The notes beneath the pieces are model-generated. The model worked only from the letters and a program-made list of their open reading frames with translations, was not told the origin of the DNA and searched no databases. A stretch of 64,000 nucleotides of DNA, taken from NCBI GenBank assembly GCA_023213395.1, contig CM041465.1, forward strand, positions 51,343,741 to 51,407,740, written 5' to 3'. The translations under genes were made by a program, and so were the position numbers. Position 1 is the first letter of the stretch. Every line of letters begins with the position of its first letter. This DNA is from Cycas panzhihuaensis (Eukaryota; Cycadophyta). This document shows, piece by piece, positions 33,171-42,429 of this stretch.

Positions 33171-33668
33171 TGTTAAAAGCTCGTGGCTCCCTCTCCACTA
33201 CTAGGCCGGTCTTTTGGTGTGATGGTAAAGCGTGTCTCTCCTTCACTACCGATCGCTGGTCCATTCTCGTCGCCCCTCACGCACGACTAATTCGTGGAGG
33301 GGGTTTCACCGTGTCGAGCGCCAGATGGTGGGTGTGTCACCACGACAGCGGGTGTTAAAAGCTCGTGGCTCCCTCTCCACTACTAGGCCGGTCTTTTGGT
33401 GTGATGGTAAAGCGTGTTTAAACGCCTTGCCGTCACACCAAAACCCCGGGGCATTAGTGGAGAGGACTCCGCGCCCTTTTAACACCCTCCCGCTGATGAC
33501 TCACCCACCGACCGCCAAGGTGGCGTGTTTCATCCAACGCATGGAATTAGTCCACTACGCTGGGCCCAAATGAATGGACCCGACGACGGGGGCTAGCCTC
33601 GAGAAACGCCTTGCCGTCACACCAAAACCCCGGGGCATTAGTGGAGAGGACTCCGCGCCCTTTTAACA
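33171..33668. repeat. GC-rich foldback element with duplicated arms
   Basis: Two arms of about 246 bp face each other across 3 bases (33418-33420). The left arm is a 64-bp unit (33172-33235), 118 bp, then an identical 64-bp unit (33354-33417). The right arm is a 63-bp unit (33421-33483), 121 bp, then an identical unit (33605-33667), inverted. Left and right units match at about four fifths of sites; the inner 118/121-bp parts match more loosely. Ends are TGTTAAAAG and CTTTTAACA with TCTTC on each side (33166-33170, 33669-33673). GC content is far above its surroundings. Class uncertain. Confidence 0.8.
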
Positions 33669-33673
33669 TCTTC

Positions 33674-34644
33674 AACAACATAGATTTGTTTGTTGTGGTT
33701 GCATAATGCTAAGATAAAGGATTACTAATAGTTTGTCAAATTCCTCCATCCCAAATAAGCAAGAATCATCATGAATTCAATCAAATTCACCACTCGCATG
33801 TTCCTTCATCGCCTAGAGAATTTCCTCAGTAGGATGTTCTAAAACTTTGCATCCTCCCTTCATCATGTTTCACCTCTTAATACAAAGATTGGCCCTTTTA
33901 AAACCTCGTCCCGTCTATACCCACCCTCCCCACTTCTATATAACCAACACTCTTTTTTCCCATTAATTCCTTCATCTAGTCTTACCCCTATCTCTAAACC
34001 TCTATTAGTACCCCTTTCCCATAAAAAGTCACTATCATTAATCATGCATCTATATTATTTCCCTAAGATCTCTAATTGTCCAACCAACCCCTTACCTATC
34101 ATAAACCCTGCCGAATCAATTTCCAAACCTCATGTACCTCTCATTATATAACTCTTTTATCCTTATTTCCCACATATACAAACTTATTATTGATCACTTC
34201 AATGACCCCCACCTTACCAATTCTTTCTTGCATTATTCAATCCCCATTATACGACCCTCATGACCACCCTTTTGTTGACCTTCCAAATTCAACCAATTAC
34301 CTCCCCACAAAACCTCCACAAGATTCCCAACACTCCACATTCCTTAAGTAAGATCAATTGAGGACAAAATGTGCAACCACAAAACAAGATTTTGGCCAAA
34401 GTTCCATCTGCATCATATAGGTCATATGATTGCTTTTGTACAAAATAAGAAACAATAGGTAATTTGTCTTAGGAAGGTTTAGGTTACATGTTAATATCTC
34501 CAATAGAAGGCACAAGATTGAACCAAATTTTTATGACATAAAGGACATTGCAGGCAATAGATTGAAGAGCTTGTCAAAGTAGGTCCGAGTACCACATGCG
34601 ACTATCTATACTTTGAGAGTGAAGTATTTTAAGGGGATGGGAAT
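33674..34644 (+). other. Element I internal region, right half
   Basis: Pyrimidine-rich AT sequence (33850-34340) and no recognisable gene. It ends in the purine tract AAGGGGATGGGAA directly before an LTR start, which shows that element I is in plus orientation. Confidence 0.45.
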
Positions 34645-34791
34645 TGTGGCATTCTTAATTATGTGAAGTCGACTTTTAGGAGAATAAAGGAGGAATTATT
34701 AATGTGAAGTTGATATTTTTAGGAGAGAGAATAAGAAGTCAATTTTTAGAGAGAGAGAAAAGTAGGACTATAAACAGAGGAGCATTATTCA
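34645..34791 (+). repeat. 3' LTR of element I, truncated
   Basis: TGTGGCATTCTTAATTATG begins a 147-bp match to 26730-26880, including GAGAGAGAATAAGAAG and the TATA area (TATAAACAGAGG). It is cut at 34792 by another LTR. Confidence 0.7.
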
Positions 34792-35155
34792 TGTAGCATT
34801 CCAAAACCCTAGGAAGGGGTCTAGCTGACTTCAATAAGGCCGACCCCATATTAGTATTCTTTTGGCCAACTTTAATAAGACCAACCCATGTTAGTATTCT
34901 TTTGGCCAACTTCAATAAGGTCGACCCATGTTGGTATTCTTTTGGCCGATTCCTTAATTGTGGCCTATATATAGGATCATTGGCTTGGAGTTAGGCAGGA
35001 TTGGGAGGATTTTTTAATCTGATATATCGTGGCCCAAGTGGCATATGGGAAGGCATCTTGCCTAAAAGAGGAACCCAATATTTGGAGGATCAATCTATTA
35101 GTTAATCTTTGCATATCCATTAATCATTTTGTTGATATCTAAGTTATTTTTTTAT
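34792..35155 (+). repeat. Chromovirus-type LTR with 41-bp tandem repeats
   Basis: It starts TGTAGCATTCCAAAACCC, the same first 15 bases as the chromovirus 5' LTR at 25540. Three imperfect 40-41-bp units follow (34838-34960) around TTAGTATTCTTTTGGCCAAC, then a TATA box (CTATATATAGG). No coding sequence is attached, so it is a solo or truncated LTR. The right end is not firm. Confidence 0.55.
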
Positions 35156-35219
35156 ATTCATAGTTGTTGTGAGATCTAATGTGCATGCTTATTTTGTGAA
35201 TATTGTGGTTATATTTTGT

Positions 35220-35592
35220 AAGAGAAAAATATCAATGCACAAACACTAAACAAGCAATGAAGCCAAAAGAGAGTACAAGAGAACAACACAGATTTTCATG
35301 TAAAAAACCTTGGCAGAGTGCCAAGGTAAAAAATCATCGGGCAAAGGTCTCTTCTTTATTAGCAGCAAGATCATAAGTACCTTTTTTTTTGTCTCAATAC
35401 AATAGCTTGATCAAACTTGTATATAAAAAACACCAACTCCAAAACCGCACCAAAAAGCCATGCCAAAAAATCACAACAAAAAGCTGCGTCGAAAAAGGAA
35501 AAAGAAAAAAGTTGTTTTTTGCGTAAAGAGAATTCCACACATTAGTTGTATAGTCATCATGTTGGAAACTAGAATTGGTTTCACATCCAACA
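35220..35592 (-). repeat. 3' LTR of Copia-K (left end approximate)
   Basis: On the minus strand, AAGTGGGAGAA precedes TGTTGGATGTGAAACC at 35592, a typical Copia purine tract and LTR start. The left end is uncertain. Confidence 0.5.
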
Positions 35593-35790
35593 TTCTCCCA
35601 CTTGAAGTCAATTCTGAATTATGCTACTATCTACTCCTTCCAAAAGACCAACGCCCATGCTGATCATCATCCTGTTATATGCAGTCCTAGAGAAATTCTA
35701 CACTAGATAAACTTCTCCCTTCCAATCGGCTTTGTCAATATGTCTGTTGGGTTGTCATCAGTATGGATCTTCTGCAATGAGACTTGTCCT
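35593..35790 (-). pseudogene. Copia-K RNase H tail
   Basis: Minus-strand reading gives KIHTDDNPTDILTKPIG, the conserved end of Copia RNase H, then stops before the purine tract. It is cut at 35791 by the LTR of the next element, so its upstream part lies elsewhere or is lost. Confidence 0.65.
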
Positions 35791-35998
35791 TGTTGGACAT
35801 GCACAATGATAGAAGAGAGAATGAATTGATTCATTATTGAAGATGCAAGTACATATATACAGTTAGGGTTTGTAACTACCCTAAAACCAACTTGTAACCG
35901 AATTACCTCTGGATGACATGTGTCATACGGTTACATTAGGGTATATAAATATATTAACTTACAACCTAGGATAAAACATTATATTCTAACACCCTCTC
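35791..35998 (-). repeat. 3' LTR of Copia-C
   Basis: Minus strand: the purine tract ATTAAGAGAGGG, then TGTTAGAATATAATG, ending GCATGTCCAACA at 35791. It follows the RNase H tail of Copia-C (35999-36186). It shares only short stretches (TAATGTTTTATC) with the Copia-A LTRs. Confidence 0.7.
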
Positions 35999-36186
35999 TT
36001 AATATTTTATCCAATTAATCCTATTTTGTCTCTAAGTATTTGAAATCTATCTTTTCCTAGTGGTTTGGTCAATATATCTGCCACTTGTTCATTTGTAGGA
36101 CAACAGACAAGATCTATTTCTTTGTTTTGAACTTTTTCCCTAATAAAATGATGTTGAACTTCAATGTGTTTGGTTCTGGCATGAAA
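35999..36186 (-). pseudogene. Copia-C RNase H, distal piece
   Basis: Encodes HARTKHIEVQHHFIREKVQN, then CCPTNEQVADILTKPLGK and the frame end. The reading frame continues from NPVF at 46720 across Gypsy-N, which inserted at this conserved spot and duplicated TGAAA (36182-36186, 46720-46724). Confidence 0.88.
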
Positions 36187-37007
36187 TGTTGACTTAGATT
36201 TCCCACTGCACTTGTGGGAAGGGTACACTTGTCAAGGTTACACAGGTTATAGTCTAGTTTAGGACACAATCAACATCATTATCCACATATATCCCACAGA
36301 TTTATTAATGTTTCCACATAAGTATATCACAACGGCACACAAAGATGTAGATCGACATATTCCACATTCAATCTTTGCAAACACAGAGAATCCACAATTT
36401 CCACGTAACTCTTATTTTATTAAGTAATAAGTTCTTTTACACAAGGTGCTGGAATGCATTCCCTGTGCATTCCAAATTTCATACATTCACTCACATACAT
36501 GCGCACTAGGAGGTACCCATCAAAATACACGGCTTTAGGCTGCTGTCATGCGTACTGGTCTCCGTACCAATGCGTACTGGTATACTTGGTTCTCACCCAA
36601 ACGAATGGTCCTTGGGAAGCCTCATAAATACACTCCTTGGTGTCCTTTGGCTAAAGGGTTATGACTGTCTGTCATAACTGTACATTTTCAGTCAAGCGTA
36701 CCTCTTCCTAACCATTGGTCAGTTTCCTTAACTGGCTGTCTTAACTCATCCGTACGTCCGTACGTCGACGTCATCCTGTGCTCCTTCTGTCCTGTCTTCT
36801 CATGCGTACCATTCCTATTTGCTTGCATTACGCCTGGAGGTGCGATTCGTTATGCGTTTTACCGGTATGCACCGCCATACGGACCTTAATGCTGAATTCT
36901 TCACTTTTTGCTGCATACGTACCTTCGTACGATCCATACCTGTACATCCAAGGATACTCAGCCTCTCTCAGTGCGCCCATAGCCCGGTGTCACATTATGC
37001 TCCAACA
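36187..37007 (-). repeat. Gypsy-N 3' LTR
   Basis: Plus strand TGTTGACTTAGATTTCCCAC to TATGCTCCAACA. Near the start is a 7-bp hairpin (TTCCCAC, loop, GTGGGAA) at the place where Gypsy-M has its unrelated 10-bp hairpin. The next plus-strand bases, TCTATCCCGGGTCAACA, are identical to those of Gypsy-M and form the polypurine tract on the minus strand. Confidence 0.9.
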
Positions 37008-37029
37008 TCTATCCCGGGTCAACATGAAG

Positions 37030-38164
37030 GGTTTGAGCATCCTTGCTCAACAAAATTTTCAAAATTTGGGATATTCCTCCCCCTTCCCTTCTCAAGGCTA
37101 CTCACCGCCTCACAGCTGTAATTTCTTCATTGATTTGGGTCGGTGGCAATTATTGCATCTTTTCTTTAATTTTTCTGAAGGGTCGCTATTTACGCCTTGT
37201 ACCCTTCTTCCATGTCCATAATTAGCTGTATGATCTGACTGGATTTATTATCTGTCGGGGGTGGTACTGATGTCTCTCCCATTTCCATTACGGGTGGAAA
37301 GTCTTCCCATTCTCCTAGAGAAGGTTCCACTTCTTCTGCCTCTGCTGGTCCTTACTCATCCTTCTTTCTTTTGCTACTTTTCCTTATGGTTTGTTTAGCC
37401 CGATGAGGAATAGGTGTCCCAGGGGTTTGCTGTAACCATTTAAGGACTTTACTCATTTGCTTTTGTACCCTCCTTTTCACTTCTTGATTTTGTGTTGTAT
37501 CTGGAAATTCAGTCACCCACCTTTTAATGAGTGGTTCTTTTGGAGAAGTGGTTGTTTTAACCAATTGTACATTTGGACATTGATAAATCAGGATAGCTAG
37601 CAACAATGAAGGGTGGCGAAGAGGATGAGTCATTATTTCCTGAATTTGCTGCCGCATGTCTTCTGCCAGGAATTCTAACCAATCCATTTTCTCTCCATTG
37701 CGAATCTTCAATAGTATTGGCATCATTCGCCCTGGAATGTATGTGTATTTCCTCTTTGATAAAAACCTAGAATTAATAACTTTTGCTATCCACTGTAATC
37801 GGATGTCTTTTATGTCTGCCACACCTAATTCTACACAAGTCAGTTGTGTGTTTTCTTGGCAGAACTCCTTTAACCATAACTCACGGTCCACTTCCGAGCA
37901 TTTGGTTGTTGTGGGTACTTCCCCTTCGTTGGGAAGTCCTGTTATCAGATGCACAATCTCTGCATCTAGTTTAATTTTGCTCATCTCCCTTTTTAATTCT
38001 GCTAAAATGCTTTCCATAATTTCTGGGTCGTAGTACATAGGGTTACAGTATATGTACTCTCCCCAAGCAGCTTGCTTGATTTTTGCCTGAAATTGAGAAG
38101 GTAAAGCTTCGAGGTCCTTCGTTAGTCTGGGTATAAAAGTCTCCTGACAACCTGCTGTCCTCAT
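37030..38164 (-). CDS. Gypsy-N extra ORF (aORF)
   Basis: The clean open part is 270 codons (37352-38164), starting MRTAGCQETFIPRL. Conserved blocks shared with Gypsy-M are YIYCNPMYYDPE, HLITGLPNEGEVP, W-I-A-K-V-I-N-S-R-F-L-S-K-R-K-Y-T-Y-I, WLEFLAEDMRQQ and LLLAILIYQCP; a basic tail (KRKKDE) closes it. Beyond the stop the frame continues with the acidic part (GEWEDFPPV) and the decayed coiled coil (QLIMDMEEGYKA). The order of a globular core with a late W-x-x-F-L-A-E block recalls plant-transposon-associated domains, only as a suggestion. No membrane segment. A TAGCCAG acceptor-like site sits just before the ATG. Confidence 0.8.
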
Positions 38165-38389
38165 GCTGGCTATGGGATTCCAGAGAGAAAACTGAAATAA
38201 CCTGAAATATGGATATGAACCCTACGTGCGTACCTTTGCTGGTATGGTCACTGTTTTCTAGACTTATACTTGCTGATTTGAGGCTGAATTTTGTCCTTCT
38301 GTCTCCCTGGTTCGCAAGGGCTTTCCTCGGCTGCTTGCTGTTGAGAATCCAGACGGAATTGTGCTCGATTTCCTATTGCGTACTGCGCG

Positions 38390-38745
38390 GGAATGCTTGC
38401 AGGTACGTAATATATACTTTTGTCTTATTCGTCTCTTTTCTTCTATGCGTACTTCGACGGCATACTTTTTCAGGTATGCATAGTATAAACTGTTTAACTG
38501 ATCCACTTTTTAACTGTGCATACCCCGTAGCATACTTTTCTGGTATACATAATGTATTTTGCCCTGTTTTACATAGTGCATACCAGATAGCATACTTTTT
38601 TTGGTACGCAAAGTGTATTTTGTCTTATTTTACACAATGCGTACCAGATAGCCTACTTTTCTGGTATGTATAATGTATTTTACACAGTGCATACATAGTA
38701 ACATACTTTTCCTGGTATGTATAGTGTATTTTGCCAGTATGTATG
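38390..38745. repeat. GTAC-rich tandem repeat of Gypsy-N
   Basis: About five units of roughly 60 bp with cores such as GCATACTTTTTCAGGTATGC and GCGTACC...GGTATGTATAATGTATTTT. Position, unit length and plan equal those in Gypsy-M, but most cores here have drifted from GTACG to GTATG or GCATAC. Confidence 0.75.
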
Positions 38746-38994
38746 TAAAAAAATCAGATGTTTTGACAGAATTCTTTCTTATCCTTGATAATATCCTTGT
38801 TATTAATGATTCTTCTTATTGCTTATGTATCTGGTATGAGTTACAGTTGCTTTTTCTTGGTTTTCAATTTTTTTTTTTTTGGATTTTGTTTCCATACCGA
38901 ACTGGATCACATTTCGGTATCAAGGCAATTCGATTTGCCTCAATTTCATGCAACGCGCTATAGTACAACCAGTTGATCCGGCTGATGAGCTAAT

Positions 38995-40335
38995 TTATTC
39001 AATATATGGTTTCAACCTGCTACCATTCACTCGAGTTGGTAGCAGCGGCCCATCAATTTCCCGTAGTTGCACCGATCCATTCTCGAAGATTTTCTCTGCA
39101 ATGTAAGGTCCTAACCATCGCATCTTGAGTTTATCGGGGTGCATCTTGAACTTATTGTCGTAAAGCAACACTTGATCACATTCTCTGAACTGAGGTTTAC
39201 GTAAATGTCGATCATGCCATGCTTTTTGTCGTCTCTTTTCTATATTTTACAACCATTTCGCTATATGTCGTTTCTCTTTTAACTGCACCAATTCTTCCAA
39301 TAGCTGTCGTAAGGATTGAAAGTCATCTAATCGACACTGCATAGCGGTTCGTAGGCTTGGTATCTCGAACTTTGTCGGAAGAATGGCCTCTGTTCCGTAG
39401 ACAAGCTGGAATGGAGTCTATCCAGTTGAACTTTTATAAGTTGTTCTAAATGCCCATAACACTGATGGCAATTTCTCAGCCCAATCGGATCTGCCGACGT
39501 CACATATTTTTCTTAGGCAGTTTTCAATTATTTTGTTTGAACTCTCTGCTTGCCCATTTGCCCTTGGGTAGTATGATGTAGACTTTCAATGGCTTATCAT
39601 AAAAGCCGATGTCAATATCTCTATGGTTTGATTTAGAAAATGGGCACCTTGGCCACTCACAATCTCCAAAGGGCATCCAAATCGTGTAATAACCACTTCG
39701 TACAGAAATCGAGCTGTACTTTCTGCATCTGCTTTTCTTAAAGCTCTTGCTTCTACCCACTTTGTCATATAATTTGTTGTCACTAGAATATATCGGGCTT
39801 TCGATCGACGGGCGGCTGGTTTAATTGGTCCCACGAAGTTGAGCCCCCATTTCTCGAACGGTGCAAGAGGTAGAATGGGATGTAGGGGTTGGAAATCCTG
39901 CCGATTAGGTTTCCCAACCCGTTGACAATAGTTGCAGGCTTGGATCCATTTCCTTACGTCTTCGAACATAGATGGCCACTAGAATCCGGACATCAAGATT
40001 TTCCTCCATGTGGCTAATTTACCCATGTGTCCACCCGCTACACCTTCATGCGCTTGGGACATAATCTGGTTGATCTCGTGTGGTCGGACGCATCGTCGCA
40101 ACACTTCATCTGGTCCTAGTTTATATAATTCTCTGTTTATTAATTGATATGGTTCTACTTTTCTAACGAAATTTCGTCATTCTGTACGGTCCAATTCTGC
40201 CGGCACCTCTCCTGTCGCTAAGTATTCTGGCATTCCGTCATACTAGTCCATTGGAACTGCTTCCACGCTAAATAATGCTGCGTCTGGAAAGTCGTCTGGT
40301 ATTCCTATAGCTTTTTCCCCATTCGAGATCCTTGA
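38995..40335 (-). pseudogene. Gypsy-N integrase
   Basis: The zinc-binding part has QAHEGVAGGHMGKLATWRK and CNYCQRVGKP (HHCC kept). The core shows WGLNFVGPIKP (Asn in place of the first catalytic Asp), TNYMTKWVEARALRKADAES and SGQGAHF (Gly for the second Asp), then YYPRANGQAESSNKI with Glu kept. The C-terminal part has AFRTTYKSSTG, FQLVYGTEAILP and LKMRWLGPYIAEKIFENGSV, ending RLKPYIE at 38995. No chromodomain follows. Several stops and a frameshift near 39590 make it inactive. Confidence 0.85.
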
Positions 40336-40338
40336 CAA

Positions 40339-41555
40339 CTAATCAGGTATAATATGGGCTTTTCTAGGTTTCACAATAATTTTAAAAGAAAATTCTTGAA
40401 ACAACATTAACCATCTGCTGATTTGCCCTCTCATTATTGGTTTGTTCACCAAATACATCAATGCTTGGTGGTCCACGAAGAACAAGAATGGATTTGCTAA
40501 TAAATAGTGTCGAAATGTCAGCAGCGCATACACCATGCCGAGCACTTCTCTCTTTGTCGTGGTATAATTTTGCTCTGCCTTTGTGAGTTTCCGACTTGCA
40601 AAGTATATCGGATGGTCCGTCTTGTCATCGCTAGGTTGGGCCAACACGCATCCAATAGCGTATTGTGAAGCATCCACGTGTACATGGAAGGTTTTCTTCC
40701 AATCCGGGAATCACAGTATGGGTGCTGATATGATGGCTCGTTTTAATGCTTCAAATGCTTGCTGCTATTCTTCCATCCATTCCCATTCGATATTCTTTTT
40801 CAGCAATTCCTCCAGGGGTCCTAATATGTATGCATATCCCCTGATGAATTTTCTATAATATCCAGTCAACCCCAAGAAACCTTTCAATTGTCTTCTCGTA
40901 AGTGGTATGGGAAAATGTAAAATTGCAGATACTTTGGCTGGATCTGTCAGCAATCCTTCTTTGTTGACGATGTGTCTCAATAGATTTCCGAAGGGTACCA
41001 GGAAGGTACATTTCTCCGGGTTCAAACACAACTTGTTTTCTCAGCATGTTTGTAACATCTCCCTCAAGTTTTCCATGTGATCTTTCATTAATCCGTATAG
41101 CATCCAATCGTCTAAGAATACTGCCACTTTTTCCCCAATAAATTTCCGAAATATGTTGATCACGATCCTTTGGAATGTGGCCGGTGCATTCGTAAGACCA
41201 AATGGCATTACTTTATAGGCATAAGTTCCCCATTCTGTCACGAATGTGGTCTTTGCTTGATCTTCTGGGGCAATCTGCACTTGATTGTACCCACTAAACC
41301 CGTCGGTGAAGGAATATATCTCATTTCCTCCCACCGCTTCCAAAATGTCTTATGTAAATGGTAACGGAAAGGGATCCTTCTTCGTTACCTTGTTTAATTG
41401 TCTGTAATCCACACAGACACATATTTTCCCGTTCTTTTTGGGAACTACCACTATAGGGCTCACCCAGTCACTGTAGTCAATCTCGTAAATGTATCTTGCT
41501 TCCAACATTTTATCTAATTCTGCTTTCACCTTTTCCTTGTACTTGGGATTCATTC
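40339..41555 (-). pseudogene. Gypsy-N reverse transcriptase and RNase H
   Basis: RT starts MNPKYKEKVKAELDKMLEAR, with SPIVVVPKKNGKICVCVDYR, YSFTDGFSGYNQVQIAPED, VMPFGLTNAPATFQRIV and the active site AVFLDDWMLYG (FLDD, about 41110). The connection has LTRRQLKGFLGLTGYYRKFI. RNase H shows HVHVDASQYAIGCVLAQ, YTTTKREVLGMVYALLTFRH and FFVDHQALMYLVNKP. Five or so stops interrupt a frame that is otherwise collinear. Confidence 0.88.
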
Positions 41556-41727
41556 GGTATGGTCACTGCTTCACTGGTTTTGCTTCCTCTACCAAATCAA
41601 TATGATGCATTCCTATTTCCAGGGGAATACCTTTTAGGTCTTTATATGACAACGTGAATACGTCGCAGAATTCCTCGAACAACTGCTGAGCTTTCGCTAC
41701 TGTTTGATTATCCCAATAATTTTCGAT

Positions 41728-42425
41728 TCATATCAGTTTGGGATCATCTTTGCCACCGACGTTAATTTCAATAGTTTTTAATTTGGTTATTTCAATATCC
41801 TCCTTATTTCCGGTTTTGTGCCCTGGGGTATCTTCTATTTTTCTTTCTCCAATGTTGATTTCTGTGAATTCTACAGGATAATTCATGATTTCTTCTTCCT
41901 CGCCATATGCTGATTCTTCTTCCTCTTTATTTGTAATTCCTTGCTCTAAATTCATGCTCATTCTTCTAATATTCTTCAAGATTCTATCTATATTTTTATC
42001 TTCTGATGTATGCCTAAAAGTTTTTATAAAGGATTCCTTCAGATTTCCCCAAGTCACATCCAGGCTTTGTTCCTTTCCTAAGAACCAATCCTTTGCTACC
42101 CGTCCCAGGGTGTGGTAGAAGTAGTTAGGCCAGATCTTTTTTGGTATACTTAGGGATGTCCATTTTTGTTTACACTTCTGTATATGCTCACTAGGGTTTT
42201 GACCTACATGGAATAACGGAATGTCTAAATGTTTTGGATGTTCGAATCGAATTCGAAACGTTGCTTGTAATTCCTTCCAATCTTGGAGAATGGTTTGGTG
42301 GGCTAGGTACTAATACCAAGCCGTTCCCCGTAAGGTAAGGACTAGGTCTTGTTGCCACTGATTTTTATCCCAATTCCCGTGCTCCATCCAGTATTCAATG
42401 CAGTGGGTTGGATGGGTAGTCCCAT
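41728..42425 (-). pseudogene. Gypsy-N second gag-like module between protease and RT
   Basis: Translation from about 42425 gives HPTHCIEYWMEHGNWDKNQ, then QQDLVLTLRGTAWYQYLAHQ (one stop replaced a codon in WYQ), DWKELQATFRIRFEHPKHLD, GQNPSEHIQKCKQKWTSLSI, and further on LGRVAKDWFLGKEQ and WGNLKESFIKTFRHTSEDKN. The L-R-G-x-A-x-x-W then W-x-x-L-x-x-x-F-x-x-R-F arrangement is that of a retrotransposon gag core, seen also in the true gag of this element family (LRGVPLAWY, WVKLKKAFEERF). It seems to occur twice in a row here. An acidic stretch (NKEEEESAYGEEEE) leads to RT. Gypsy-M has lost it. Confidence 0.65.
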
Positions 42426-42429
42426 ATAA

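Noticed and set aside
33180-33240. A TGGTGTGATGGTAAAGC string in the foldback element that recalls a tRNA A box
   Set aside because: There is no matching B box downstream and the string is part of the inverted repeat, so a SINE or tRNA origin is not supported.
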